Shown: positions 22,496-33,782 of the stretch, one piece after another
How positions within the stretch are numbered: the stretch's first letter is position 1
Layout of the letters: every line of letters starts with the position of its first letter
NCBI GenBank assembly: GCA_030686995.1
Contig: CM060708.1
Location: 180,843,115-180,907,114 of the forward strand
Source of the DNA: Artemisia argyi
Lineage: Eukaryota > Streptophyta > Magnoliopsida > Asterales > Asteraceae
Direction: 5' to 3'
DNA length: 64,000 nucleotides
Program-made: the position numbers and the translations under genes
Notes under the pieces: model-generated
What the model was told of the DNA's origin: nothing
Database searches by the model: none
Seen by the model: only the letters and a program-made list of their open reading frames with translations

Positions 22496-23904
22496 TGGTA
22501 GCGTAGGAATTGCACCAGGCTTTACCTCTCAAGGGATCTTGAGAAGCTTACAAGCCCCACCAGGCAGTGTACCTGATCGTTGTAGTATAGTATAGTGACA
22601 AGTACCGGGGGATTGATCGTTCATCTAGGAATAGTGTTGCTAGGATTAGAAAACCTAAATACTAGTTCTAAAGATGAAGGATGATTATTTTTGTATTTTT
22701 ATATTTTTTTGAAAGCAAGTAAAAATCTCGGGTTTGAAGGATTTGGGCGAAATTAGTTGCTAGTCAACTAACCCAATACTAAGATGCAATCAAAATAAAA
22801 TGCTAGAAATGAAAATAAACTAAATTAAACTAAGGTTGTGAGCAATAAGTGGAGAAATGTGTTTACTTAGATTTCACTACTCCCTAGATATCTTTTACAC
22901 GTTAATTACTTGTTATAGTTGCGTGGATGACATATTGTATTCCTTAATACCATTCATGGGGTGGTGTACTTAACTCCCCAACCCTATGAGGACCCACTTC
23001 ACTCCTATGTCGAGCCGGCTAAGAAGCTCCTAACATGGGATCATTAGAATTTACTCATGCATTAAATACAACCAATAAAACCTAGTACACATCGGTTCAT
23101 GTTTCCTAAGACGTTCAAGAATGTTACCATTTGGAGATCTGCCAGTTTTCTTAAGCCTAACATTGAAATCATTTATCCAATACAACCATAAACAAGTAAT
23201 CAACACATAATCAACATCTAGGTTTCATTAGATCTAAGCAAACACAAGATAAATCTAGCCTAGCATGGTGGAATTAAGACAAGCACAAGATATAGACAAT
23301 CAACACATAGACATATTGATTGAATTAAAAGAACACTTATCTCAATTACACATGTAAGGGTCAAGGGCTGAAAACCCTTGAAAAACCTGTAAAAATCGTA
23401 TATGGTTCGGCCTTAGGATTTCTCCAAACTTGTTCCTCTTAATGAATGAAAATTAGAAAACTATATATAGAAAATTGAGTTTGACGGCGTCAAGAACAAT
23501 CTTGTGACGCCGTCATCTCGCCGCCAAAAGAATTCTCAAACTGCCTTGATCTACATCTGACCCCGTCACGTATTAACTTTTTCCAGGCCGTCACGTATTT
23601 AACTCTTGACGCTCTTCCTTGTGACGCCTTCATTTCTGTACTGGGCCGTCATGAAATTTACTCTTGACGCCGTTAGGAAAATGCTCTTGACACCGTCACC
23701 TACTGTTCCCAGCTTGGAAAATTAAGTCTTTGGCGTTTTCTTCACTTTTATGCTCCAAAAATGTCCGAATTGCTTCCTTTTCCAGATTTCACTCCCAAAG
23801 TACCTAAAATCACAAAAGGAACGATTTAGGGCAATATTTGATCAAATAAATTAAATTCCGGGCTTAAATGACCCCTTAAAAGTGGTTCATTTTTCGCCTC
23901 ATCA
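22496..23904 (-). repeat. 5' LTR of element C
   Basis: Plus-strand ends TGGTAGCG and CTCATCA; 1,409 bp; followed by the target duplication ATAGT. TATA box CTATATATA at 23461-23469. The U3 carries the same TGACG cluster as the other LTR. Confidence 0.95.
23482..23702 (-). promoter_or_regulatory. TGACG half-site cluster in U3 of 5' LTR C
   Basis: Copies include TTGACGGCGTCAA at about 23482, TGACGCCGTCAT at 23507 and TGACGCCGTT near 23660, with variants between. They lie 20-240 bp upstream of the TATA box in the sense of transcription. Confidence 0.5.
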
Positions 23905-26625
23905 ATAGTCCAAACACAACAAATACGAAAAGCCCAAACCCGAGCCCAATACCCTCGCCACGGTCAAAGAAAGTCAAAATCAGTCAAATAATATTAATAA
24001 AATCAACTCGCCTCTTTTACCTCCTTTTTACCCAGAAAACACTATTCACATGAACCCTAATATTACCCCGCCCCTTAATTACCACAATTAAGGGTATTTT
24101 AGTACAATCAAAGAGCTTCTAGAAGTGTCAGGTGATGTCAGAGGCATGTCAGAGCAAAGAAACACACACATGGAGTACGTGGTAGCTTTCTATTGGTCTC
24201 AACATGTCAATAATCATTGATCCAAGGGTTGTAATGATTGGGAAAGGATCAGATGGCTTGGATGATCTCAGAAGAAGCACATATCACACGGATTGCCAAG
24301 CTGGCCATCCGTGACCCCCTCACCTCTCATCATCTATAAATAGGAGGCTAAGATTAGTGTTTAGGTGTGAAGTTTTGATTAGCGAATCTCTGCCCAATTA
24401 CTTTTTCAGTTTTTAGTGTAATTGTAATCTTTACTTTTAATGAAAATCCGTTTTTATCTTTAATCATTTCTGCATATAACTTTTACCTTATTGTTTTAGC
24501 TTGAGTTCTCTTTAAATTTCAGCAGTAGCTTAGTTTTATAATCACCAAGTTTACTTTTTCATTATAACTCAGTTTCATTGAATTCCAAGAGTTTATTGAA
24601 AAATCAGAAAATAGAAAAAATATAAAAATAGTTATGTTGAAATCAGTTTTCAAATAAGCTTGTTAGTAGATCATATCAGCTTATCTTAGCTTCCTAGCTA
24701 TGGTGAGCTTGTTGTTATAAGTTTGCATCAGTTCTATCTCTTTTCTCATCAAAAGTCAACAGAAGTCAAATCTTCATGATTATGGAATGAACTGTGGTGA
24801 ATTTTGATAGTCCATAGTGAATTAGGGAAGCACTTGGCCTGTCTAAAGATAGGCAAGCTCAGTGAACTCCTCTGTTCTAGCTGAGGAGCTTGATTTTGTA
24901 TGTTTTATTTCAAATTTCATTACTCTTAGTGCAAATTTATGATTCTGTCAATTGGTGGATTTCAGTAGTGTTAGATTGTTGAATTAATTTCTGTTAATGT
25001 TTTCTTAGCTAGTTTGATCTCTGTTTTGGTGATTTGAGGTTTGTTGCATAGTTTCATAGAGTTAGTATAGAAATTAGGGAGTGTTTGGATCATTTAGTTG
25101 TTGTGTTAAGTGGTTGTCATTTTTTTGTTATATCTTCACTAATAGACTACATTAGGTTAGTAATCATCTAATAGAGAGTAATATAGTAGTTTAGTTTATT
25201 AATAAGTCAAAATGAGGTTTCAAATTTATTAACTGTTAGCATAGTTAAAATCAGTTAGAAGAATTTTAGTAGTGGTTACATAATAGGTTAATATAGCTTT
25301 ATCTAGCTTAATTACAGCTTAATAATACAATAAGTAGTAGATTAAGTAGATTGAATTTGGATTTAGTCAATTGGTAAAAACTGTTTCAAAGTCAACTGTT
25401 ACATGCTTTTTGTTACTAATAGCTGCTTAACATGGGTGATTTTAGAGTAGCAGTTGGAAGTTTTAGATAGTTCTTTTGCATTTTGTAGACACTCAGTAGT
25501 GAAGAGCAGCATTTGCCCCACTAATAGTGTAGCTTAGTGCTATTTAGACTGCTTATCTTAGGCCTGCTTATTAGTAGTTTAGAACAAGTTTTTGATTTGG
25601 TTGATAGGACTGCTAGTGTTTTACAGAGCTTGTATTTGTGATTATTTGATGTATCTGAGTTCCTGATAGTGTGTATTAGTGTTTTGCATTGTTCTTTGCT
25701 CACTGGCTTAAGGTGTTGCTTATCAGCTTATTGTTTGGCTTATTCTTAAACTGCTTATTGCTTGTACCACTATTTATGTGTGATCTCTGTTCATTTCTGA
25801 GTTTTACTTAGCTTATTAGAGTATTTTACTTCTGTGTTTCACGTTTCATATCAATTGTGTGACAAGTGCTTATTAATAAGCACTTGCCACAAGCTGTTTA
25901 ATTCAAAATAAGCACTTCTGCTTCTTATTTCTTTTTCAAAATTTTTCTTCAAGCTTTTCATATTATTTTAGAATTTCTGTTAATTTTTCATATTTTTCTG
26001 AGTTGATTTGATATTTTTCTTAATTTTTCTTAGTTTATAATCACTTTTTAATAATCAAAAATCAATAAAAATTCAGAAAAAGCTTCTAAAAATATAAAAA
26101 TATTTTAGGAAATTCTTTTATAATATTTTAGATTTTTCATAATAAGATTTATATTTTTCTCATTAATTTTTACATTCTCCTTAATTTTTAATTACTTTTT
26201 AATTCAAAAAATAGATAATAATTCATAGAAAATAAATAAAAAGTAAAAAAAAATATTTTTCTTTTTCTCAAAATTCTTTTTATTAGTTTAAGATTTTTAG
26301 AAAATTGTTTCACCTTTGTAGGATCATTTTTAGTTAAAAAGTTATGTTTTACTTCGTACGTGACGTTTAATTTTCGCGTTTGAATTTTCTTTTTTAGATT
26401 TTAGACATTTGTGCATACCTAGCTTGTACTTCCTGCTTTATTCACTATTTCTTTTCATTATTTGAATTTCACCTTCACAATTTTCACTATTCACTTTTCA
26501 CTACACGGTTCACGAATCGATAAATCGAGATTCCATTCACCTTTCGTTGGGAAACGACTCGGTAAATCCGTATTTCTCGCGGATTTCATCGATACTTATA
26601 AATATACTAAAATTGATCTTAATCA
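23905..26625 (+). repeat. Second part of 3' LTR of element B
   Basis: 23905-23909 is the ATAGT duplication made by element C. 23910-24236 is U3 sequence absent from the truncated 5' copy; 24237-26625 matches 4093-6470. It ends CTTAATCA at 26625 and the next base starts LINE sequence. Joined with 12559-13086 the LTR would be about 3.2 kb. No gene is present in it. Confidence 0.8.
24334..24342 (+). promoter_or_regulatory. TATA box of 3' LTR B
   Basis: CTATAAATA followed by GGAGGCTAAG, conserved in position with 4190 in the 5' LTR. Transcription start expected about 30 bp downstream. Confidence 0.6.
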
Positions 26626-27584
26626 GCTATACACACTCTACCAATGCCTAATGATGAATCTTGATCAATTTCAAAGAACATGAATTTACCCAGCACGTTT
26701 GCAACTCTTTTATAATCGTCTGAACCCCATGCACATAATGGTAGTCCCGAAATCTCAATCCATATCATTCGTTCATCAATAACAAAGTTTTGGGATACAC
26801 TTTTTGTAGAGGAAAACACATTTTTCATAGCCACGTTATTTCTAAATGCGTTACATGAGGCTGCATCCTCAAACTGGATCCAAAGCCACAAACCTCCAAT
26901 ATAATGCACTTTTATCTGAGTAAAACTTTCACTTCGACAAAGTCGATACACCGCATTCATTGTTCCTACTTCCCGGACTTTCACTAATGCAACCTTCGTA
27001 GATTCTTCCATTTTGATCAAATCACTATCACTCATCGTAACACGCCTAGATTCACCTCGCGGTTGATCACTGGAATTCCTTTTTTCTCCTCCATTCACAA
27101 TAGAGGCAAAAGATTTAGCTCCTAATATGTTTGCTGATAAATTGTTTACCTTAGAATTAGTGGGAGTCGGAACCCTACTACGAGGGTGGTTGGTATCTTC
27201 CGCCACTTTACGCGACTGAGGCCTATTGAATCTCGCTACTGCTGCGAAAAGATGGAAACTTTCAATCCATATGTTTGCTAGACGTTTCGCAAACTCTTCA
27301 GCATTCACAATTCCCATGAAGCTTACAAATCCAAATCGTTTTCCCATTTTTGAAGGCTTCGACGCAATATAGGCATCTACTATTCTTCCATACGGTTCAC
27401 ACACCTGCCACTGTCATTTAGCATCAACGTAACTAGGAAAGTTCGTAACATAGAATGACTTTGCAATTCTCTCCACGTCCTTTGAATAGGGATTATCCAT
27501 AGGTTTCTTGTGTTGGTTATGACGTCTGTTAAACACCCAAGTCCATTCGTTGCCCTTGCTCGAATTATGATTAGAAATCACCAT
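26626..27584 (-). pseudogene. LINE ORF1-type protein with RRM, cut by element B
   Basis: The frame opens at an ATG at 27584. It reads an RNA-recognition-like fold: an RNP2-like strand SFYVTNFP (near 27455) and an RNP1 strand RFGFVSF (near 27335), preceded by GRIVDAYIASK. A basic linker, then a second block WLWIQFEDAASCNAFRN and ERMIWIEISGLPLCAW, end at GRVCIA where the LTR of B begins. A TGA at 27414-27416 interrupts it at codon 57. Such proteins are ORF1-like RNA-binding products of plant LINE-type elements. The reverse transcriptase part is missing: the sequence on the far side of B is not in the window. Confidence 0.75.
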
Positions 27585-28644
27585 CCCCGATGATAATTCA
27601 TAATTTTATACAGCTCTTATTAGTTAAAATTGAGTTAGGGGAAATGATGGATTGGTGATTTAGAAACTGGGTTTTGAAGGAATTATAATTTAATGTATTT
27701 GAAGTGGGTGAATGATCGTGTGGCAGAAGGGTTTTGTTGGTGGTGAGGAAGACATTCTTTAGTGATACTATATAATATAAATGATGTATCAGAACGAAAT
27801 GTTTCATTTCCATTGAGAAAGTATATAACATACATGGAAGTGTTATTATTTAGGAAAATAATGTCCTATGATCACACAAAAGTGACCATATTTCAGTCCC
27901 ATGGAAAGAAGACCCTGTATGCAGTTTCTTGACTTCTGCTGTAAATCCATAAACCTGCTCAAATAAGGGTCTGAATATCTCATCATCAATATGTTCATTC
28001 TTCTGTTGATTCCTCTTAAGTGACAGAAGTGGTAAATAACAACGAATAACATCCTTCTCCATCTATACAAGATCTTGAGCTTCAAGGCACATGACAATAA
28101 AATCCACGTTACTACGTTAGTTCTAACCTGATCAGGCTGACTGGCCATGCAAGGAGTTGTGAGCCCATCAAGGATGTAATCTCCAGCCATGCATATCAAG
28201 TGCTCAAATAACACGCTCAGCTGCCTCCATTGTGTCTTGTAGTGGAGGAATGATCCATGTTTCACTTATCTGTAAGAAGAGTGTTAGACCATTAAATAAA
28301 ACCTTTAAAAGGAGAATTTTCTAACCAGTTTACCAATACGAATTTTGCAAAGATATTGTCTTGTTGGCAGAAATTGTAGTTAATAAGCCAATCCTGGCTG
28401 AAATATATCTTTAACGGGTTAGATGGGTATATTTAAGAAAGTTAGACAACAACGGAACTGGGTTAAAAGTTGTCAAATGCATAAAACATCTGAGTAGACT
28501 TCGCCATTCTTTCCGAGCTAAAATAAGAAAAGGCTGATATGTTTGGTCAAGTCCTTTAACGAGTGAAACCCTCGTTTTGTGTTGCTGAGGTATATGCCTA
28601 AGGAGAAAGTTACCTAATTTATTTAGAACTGGAAAAAAGATAGC
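27585..28644. other. Old flanking DNA between LINE fragment and element E
   Basis: 27585-27845 is AT-rich with nothing identifiable, possibly the LINE 5' leader. 27846-28265 holds a gene-like fragment listed separately. 28266-28644 has an 84-codon minus-strand frame whose start lies inside the E LTR, so it predates E or is chance. The last five bases, TAGCA, are the target duplication of E. Confidence 0.5.
27846..28265 (-). pseudogene. Unidentified gene-like fragment
   Basis: Two overlapping minus-strand frames look like a degraded coding region with a possible retained intron near 28070-28130. The downstream part (27850-28062) reads MEKDVIRCYLPLLSLKRNQ and LFEQVYGFTAEVKKLHTGSS, a soluble protein-like composition ending at a stop. 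An upstream part near 28250-28180 reads IIPPLQDTMEAAERVI and ALDMHGWRLHP separated by a stop. I do not recognise the family. It may be a remnant of a host gene or another captured fragment. Confidence 0.3.
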
Positions 28645-29128
28645 ATGTTTATCCCAGTTGAGCAAACGATCTTGATAGAAGTTGACTTAGCTTATAACTT
28701 AAACAATAACGTGGAATATTAAAGTTTAACTTAAGAAGAACAATATAAACTTTCAACACTTCAATATATTATTAATATACGAGCACTCAACAATGCTAGG
28801 GTTTACAACCTTGAAGTGAATCGACTTAACAAATGATACGTGCATAATTCTAACCCTAGGACCTCCTTTTACAGTCTAAGGAGTCATGTACAAGATAACT
28901 ATCTTCTATTCATATAGGATATACACAATATCTATTCCATAATTATCTAAACGCGTATACATTCTTATCACATAAGCAGTACAATACAACCGAAAACAGT
29001 AGAATAACGTTGTAGTCCAGAAGTAGTATTCCTAGCAGTACCATTCAGCAGTAGGATGACCTGCAGTAGGATCTTCAACACTTAGAATATTTCGGTCATC
29101 CTTGACAGCAGCATCTCAAAACCCAACA
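28645..29128 (-). repeat. 3' LTR of element E
   Basis: Plus-strand ends TGTTTATCCC and AACCCAACA. It matches 58517-58984 apart from scattered substitutions and a 16-bp stretch (AGGATGACCTGCAGT region near 29055) present only here. Contains several CAGTAG words. Confidence 0.9.
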
Positions 29129-29143
29129 ACATCCCCTAAACTT
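29129..29143 (-). other. Polypurine tract of element E
   Basis: Minus-strand AAGTTTAGGGGATGT directly next to the LTR start TGTTGGG. Serves as the plus-strand DNA primer in LTR retroelements. Confidence 0.8.
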
Positions 29144-29364
29144 AATATTTACTTCTAAATCATTAAGTTTCTTCAAAGCTTGAACTAACACCAGGAGGAT
29201 GCTTCCAAACACTTTCTTTCTATGAAAGCTCTTTCTGATGCTTGTGTCTAAGATCTTATCATACTTCTGTGTCAATTACTAGTCTTGATGATTACATAAA
29301 TAATGTCTTTGACACTTGAGGAATCCAGGTTTAACCATCTTTTTGAGTATTTCCCTATTCTTGT

Positions 29365-32300
29365 TTAAACCCGAATAATCCATTTATGCCAACAAATACA
29401 TAGTAGTTCCACTACCAACCAATTCATGTACTCCACAAGATTGATATAAAAACCATTTGTATACCTTGTTGAGTCCCATTTCATTCCATTCCCTATCAAT
29501 AGCTGAGGTTCAAACATAACCCTGAAACTGTGACAAACTATCTTTTCAAAGGTATTATTTTGATTAGCAGTATCATCAGGTAGCTTATCCCCATATTTTT
29601 CTTTGTACAATCTCTAAACAGCAATCACATCATCTTCATCCATATTGTCAAACATCTGTGAAAGTCTAGTAAACCCTTGAACTTCATAATTTGATCTCAT
29701 GAATTCCCAATATCCTTGACTTCCATCTTTAACTCTAAATGTGTATGAGACAATTGGATGTTTAGCAGCTAAAGGATTTATTTTGATGACCCCTGGTTCT
29801 TCATGTTCAGACCAAGTAGTAAGAGCCATCTCCTTTGCTTGTTCTGCTTGTACATCTTGCTCTGCTTTCTCCTCTTTATCCTCAAATTCATCACTGCTTT
29901 GTACTACTACTTTTCTCTTCTTCCTAGCAAAAGTCTTGTGTTTAACACCCTTCCTTTTACTACTTTGACTAGAAGAAGTCACATTTTCTGCATATTTCTC
30001 TGTCTCTGCTTCTTTAGGCTCTTCAACACTCTTAGCCTCTTTCATTGCTTCTTGCTCTGCTTTAATCACTTTCTCAGGTTCCATCTTTTTATTCATATCA
30101 GCAATTTACTCTTCATCTTCTTTTGATCCAATAGCTATGAAGGTATTCATTTCTCTCTTAGCTTGTTGATACAATTTGAAGACTTCTTCATCAGTCTTGT
30201 TCTTCAATAGCACCAGCTTCCAACCCTTCATATTTTTAAGATATTGCTCATATTCTTTTCTCTGTTGTAGTGGAGTTGGACCTCTGAGAATTTTCCTTTT
30301 CTTTCTAGCAGCAACAACTTCTTTCTTCTTCTGTTCTGTGAACTCTCTTATCCAAATACCTACATCAAACTCAGGTATTTTTTGTTCTTCAATTTTGACT
30401 AGCCTTGAGAGTTCAACTTCTGCACTCACTCTTATTCTTTCAGCTTCCCATTCTTCATACTTCTTCTTATCATCATTTTCCTTTTTGGCCCTTTATCTTT
30501 CTTGCTCAAGCAGTTGTTGCTCAATCATGTATTCATCTTTTTGAGCCTTCCTTGCAACAGTAGTATCATGTTCTATCTGGTTCTCTTTAGGCCAATGTTC
30601 AAAAGGAATTTGTATAAGATCCACTTCTTCATCATCTGAATCAAGCACAGGTTCTTCAACAACCTTGCCTTTTCCTTTGTCAGCAGCTGAAGAAGATGGG
30701 ATTGTCTTTCTCTTTGGAGTAGTAGGTTCTCTTATCACTACTCCCTTCACAGGTGGTTTTGGTATTTGAGGTGGTTTGATTGATTGTGATTGTTGTGGTT
30801 GTGGTTGAGTTGGTTGTGAAATTGGTTGAGTTAGTTGTAATGGTTGTGATGATGTAGGTGTCTTCTGGCTTAGTAGTATCATAGCTTCAGCAGCAGAATC
30901 AATATTTGTGAAAGCAGTATAGTCCACTTTAGTGGTAGCAGCAGAACTCTGTGCAGCAACATCACTTTTTCCACTAGCAGCAGCATCCACTTCAGCAGTA
31001 GAATCCTTCACCACTTCACTCAAACTTCTAAGAGCACTACCCATTTCTCTTGTTGCCTTTACTAGTTGTTCAGGCTCCAAGGTTTTGAGTTGTTCTGCCA
31101 CTTTCTCTTGAGTGTTTGCCAATTCTTCCAAAATCACTTCATGCCCAGCTCTATCAGCAACCACAAAATCTTGAGCATTATCCCCACTATCAACCTCCAT
31201 ATTGTTTCCTATTGCCTCCCCTGAAGCCACACCTATGTCTAACCCAATACCATCCAATCCAGCTCCATCATTATCATTCAACTCATTAATCTCCCCTGAG
31301 CCCATTGTTTCATTCCACCCCTGTTTGGAAGTATCCTCTTCCAAATGAATAGAATGTTCATGAGAACTAACCACCTGAGATGTCCCCACTTTCTTTAATC
31401 TTTTGAAGGTTGAAGATCTTGATTTCTTTTTATCTATCAAAGCTTGCACCTGCTGCAGCAACTTTGTAATATCCTTTGCTTGTGCAACTGATAGAGTTTG
31501 AAGATCAAGAACTTTACCCTCCTAAGTTTGACATTGGGTTTCCAAAGTGGTACATTTATCTATTAATTTCTTTAAAAGTTTCATACTAGCCTCATCACTT
31601 CGGGATGTGTAACCTTCCTTGAGAGGTGAATCACTGGCATTGTCATTGTGTGCATTAAGATTATCCATCAATTCATAGGTCCCTTCACTGTCCTCATCAC
31701 TTCGACCTGTGTAACCTGGTCCGAGAGGTGAATATTGGGACATAAACTAAGTATCCAACCTAGTTGGATCACTTGAGCCCCCTAAATTTTCCATTTGGCT
31801 AGGGTTACCTTCACCTATCTCAGGTTCATGTGAACCTTCAACATTAGAAGTTGCCTTGGTTGGGGTCTTAGTTATGTTACCACTGCCCTGCTCTGCTTCT
31901 AAGCTAGTAGTGGCAACCCCTTCCAAATTACCCCCTACATCACCTGTGGCACCCTCATTTGCAAGTCCCATACTAGTACTAGCCTGGGGAAGCTGAGTAC
32001 CCTTTTTGTTAGTCCTACGGGTATAGGTACGAGTGAGGGGAGATGATGTAGCCTAAAAATTGGGTGTGTGATGGGAATCAGTTTGAGTGCCTGATTCTTC
32101 ACCCATGGTTTGAACAACTTCTAGTATAAATTTTGAAAAAGGTGTTACTATGCCAGAAAAGTTGATTCCATCCTTTTTCAAGTAAACAAACATTTTAGCT
32201 TTTAGCTCTGGTGGTTCATCGAGTCCTCTATGATGTCTGTCATTTGATATCTCTTTTTCCACAAAAAGTTGCACAAATCTTGGGTAAAGATAGTGCTCAA

Positions 32301-32851
32301 ACTCCACACCAGAAACCAAACCATTTAGAAGCATTTTAGAAAAATTGAATGAATTCCCTCTTGCAAGGCAAGTCATAGCAATTGCAGTATTAGAACTAAA
32401 ATCATGCCATCCTATGTGCTTAAACAATGATTTAAAATATGTATAAAAAACTTCCATTGGGTGAAAGGAGTGCCTTTTGAAATTTTAAATCTGTGTGCCT
32501 CCCTTCATAACCCAACATGTTAAGCCTCTTAAAAAGTTTTTCACTTGGTAGAGTCTCAATACCTCCATCATCATCTAAGAGAAGAGTCTCTCTAATGGAT
32601 GACTCAGTAATGAGAACATTTTGACCGTCTACCTTGGCCGTAATCTGTTTTTCACCATTAACTATTTCAACTTTAGTAGTAAGCCAAATCTGCTTAATGA
32701 TTGAAAGAAATATAATAGGCTTCACAGTTAATGCATAGCTTAATGAAGTAGCATTAAGAAAATCAATGATTTCTGTGAATCCCATAGCTTCCTTTGATTC
32801 TTCCAAATATTCAACCATATTGTGACTTGTAGAGAATGTGCGACCTGCCAT
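29365..32851 (-). pseudogene. Long extra ORF of element E between RNase H and 3' LTR
   Basis: About 1,160 codons in sense with pol. It starts at an ATG at 32851 (MAGRTFSTSHNMVEYLEES). The N-terminal ~250 residues look globular (IDFLNATSLSYALTVKPIIF; LYPRFVQLFVEKEI). The middle is Ser/Thr/Gly-rich and the 30700-30900 part Pro/Gln-rich (SQPTQPQPQQSQS). The C-terminal third is highly charged and likely coiled coil. No signal peptide or clear membrane segment is visible. One frameshift near 32450 is followed by a single frame with stops at 32053, 31747, 31522, 30493, 30106 and 29614. The position is where Sireviruses may carry an env-like ORF. Similar ORFs follow pol in daisy-family copia elements; the function is unknown to me. 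Confidence 0.75.
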
Positions 32852-33174
32852 TGTTAATTAGGGTTTGTGAAATTGGGGATTTTGAATTTTGAGGAGAATA
32901 AGGCAATTAGGGTTCTTTAGAGAGTGATTTATGGGAGCGTGAAATTGAATTTGAGATCTAATTCAAGTTTTAAACTCATTGGTGAATAAGTTGCAAATCG
33001 GTCCTTGTACTTAAGAAAGTAGCAGTAGCACCCAGCAGTAGGAAATTTTGACTAGCAGTAAGATAAAATGTGTTGACCACAATTAATTCTTAGTCAAAAA
33101 GTCAAAAGTCAAAGATGTCCATCATTAACTCCAAATCACCAACCGAAATTAACTCTCCTTAGAGTTAAAGTAGC

Positions 33175-33184
33175 CATAAAAGGG
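33175..33184 (+). promoter_or_regulatory. TATA-like box upstream of antisense ORF
   Basis: CATAAAAGGG lies 63 bp before the ATG at 33247, on the strand opposite to element E coding. The spacing would allow a leader of about 35 bases. Sequence-only suggestion. Confidence 0.35.
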
Positions 33185-33246
33185 GATCTAAACAAATCAC
33201 ATATCACAATTAATGCAAAAACCCTAAGTGATCATCCAAGCCCACC

Positions 33247-33711
33247 ATGAACTCCAAACAAGATATTATTGAAGTTTCATCCGCTTCTTCCTCTGAATCC
33301 ACTGGATTGAATAATCTTCGACCACCACGAACTTTCAAACCAATACCAGGGTATAGAACAAAAGAACAAGATCGAAAGAAGAAGCATGATGTAGATGCTT
33401 CTAACAAGCTTCCAACTCCTCTGCCACATGTCTCTGATTCATCCTCCTTTGAGTTAAAGTCAAATCCAAGCTTTGTATCAAGTTACCATTCTGAGAAGGA
33501 TCAGCCTGAGATTCAAGGTCCTTCAAGAGGTAAACGTGGGATGACCTCCAAGGAATCAAGCTCTGCCTCAGTGCAAACTCAGCCATCTTTAAAGCCACCT
33601 AAACAAATACTAGGACTTCCCAATCAGCATGTGTGGAACTCAATCAATGAGAGGGGAATCCACAAGGTTATGCCTGACTTCAAATGGAAAGGAAAGAGGA
33701 GCATGGAGTAG
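33247..33711 (+). CDS. Antisense 154-codon ORF within element E
   Basis: An intact plus-strand ORF in the 1.3-kb space between RNase H (ending 34133) and the 3' ORF (starting 32851), opposite to both. The start context CCACCATGA is strong. The product is hydrophilic, rich in Ser, Pro and Lys, has no Cys, and shows two basic clusters (RKKKH at residues 43-47 and KWKGKR near the C terminus), suggesting a nuclear or nucleic-acid-binding protein if made. A Ser-rich N-terminal patch (VSSASSSES) follows a short acidic start. It ends at TAG with AATAAA signals 70-95 bp downstream. No family is recognised. The length alone is not proof of coding: stop-free runs of this size occur in the decayed sense ORFs too. 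Confidence 0.5.
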   Translation: MNSKQDIIEVSSASSSESTGLNNLRPPRTFKPIPGYRTKEQDRKKKHDVDASNKLPTPLPHVSDSSSFELKSNPSFVSSYHSEKDQPEIQGPSRGKRGMTSKESSSASVQTQPSLKPPKQILGLPNQHVWNSINERGIHKVMPDFKWKGKRSME

Positions 33712-33782
33712 TAGTGTAGGACTATGTTGAAGGAATAAGTCTTTTGTAATTTTCAGAACTTGTCTTGTAATTTTGATCCATG

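Larger units (their letters stand above)
13087..23904 (-). mobile_element. Element C: complete Athila-type gypsy element, TSD ATAGT
   Basis: 10.8 kb bounded by two LTRs of 1,410 and 1,409 bp (about 96% alike by eye) and a perfect 5-bp target duplication ATAGT at 13082-13086 and 23905-23909. It is oriented on the minus strand: PBS at 22471-22493, gag, then protease-RT-RNase H, then integrase, then a 2.5-kb non-coding 3' region and a purine tract at 14497. The RT motif FMDDFSVFG and the Asp-tRNA-type PBS place it in Athila. It sits inside the 3' LTR of B and is therefore younger than B. Confidence 0.95.
4093..26625 (+). mobile_element. Element B: Athila-derived non-autonomous gypsy element, interrupted
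   Basis: B has a truncated 5' LTR (4093-6470), an Asp-tRNA-type primer-binding site, a gag-protease reading frame, a long non-coding tail, a polypurine tract near 12546 and a 3' LTR split by element C (12559-13086 plus 23910-26625). There is no reverse transcriptase, RNase H or integrase anywhere in its 6.1-kb interior, so it would depend on enzymes from related Athila elements. Without C it spans about 11.7 kb in the window. Its 5' LTR is cut on the left by element A. The right flank is a LINE ORF1 (element D). Confidence 0.8.

Noticed and set aside
24237..26625. Solo LTR of a gypsy element
   Set aside because: It has the same orientation as 4093-6470 with gag-protease between them, and no matching target duplication as a solo copy. 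It is the 3' LTR of B.
29741..30544. Ser/Leu/Phe-rich plus-strand ORFs over the 3' ORF of E
   Set aside because: Antisense images of Lys/Glu coiled-coil codons; no promoter or signals as seen for 33247-33711.
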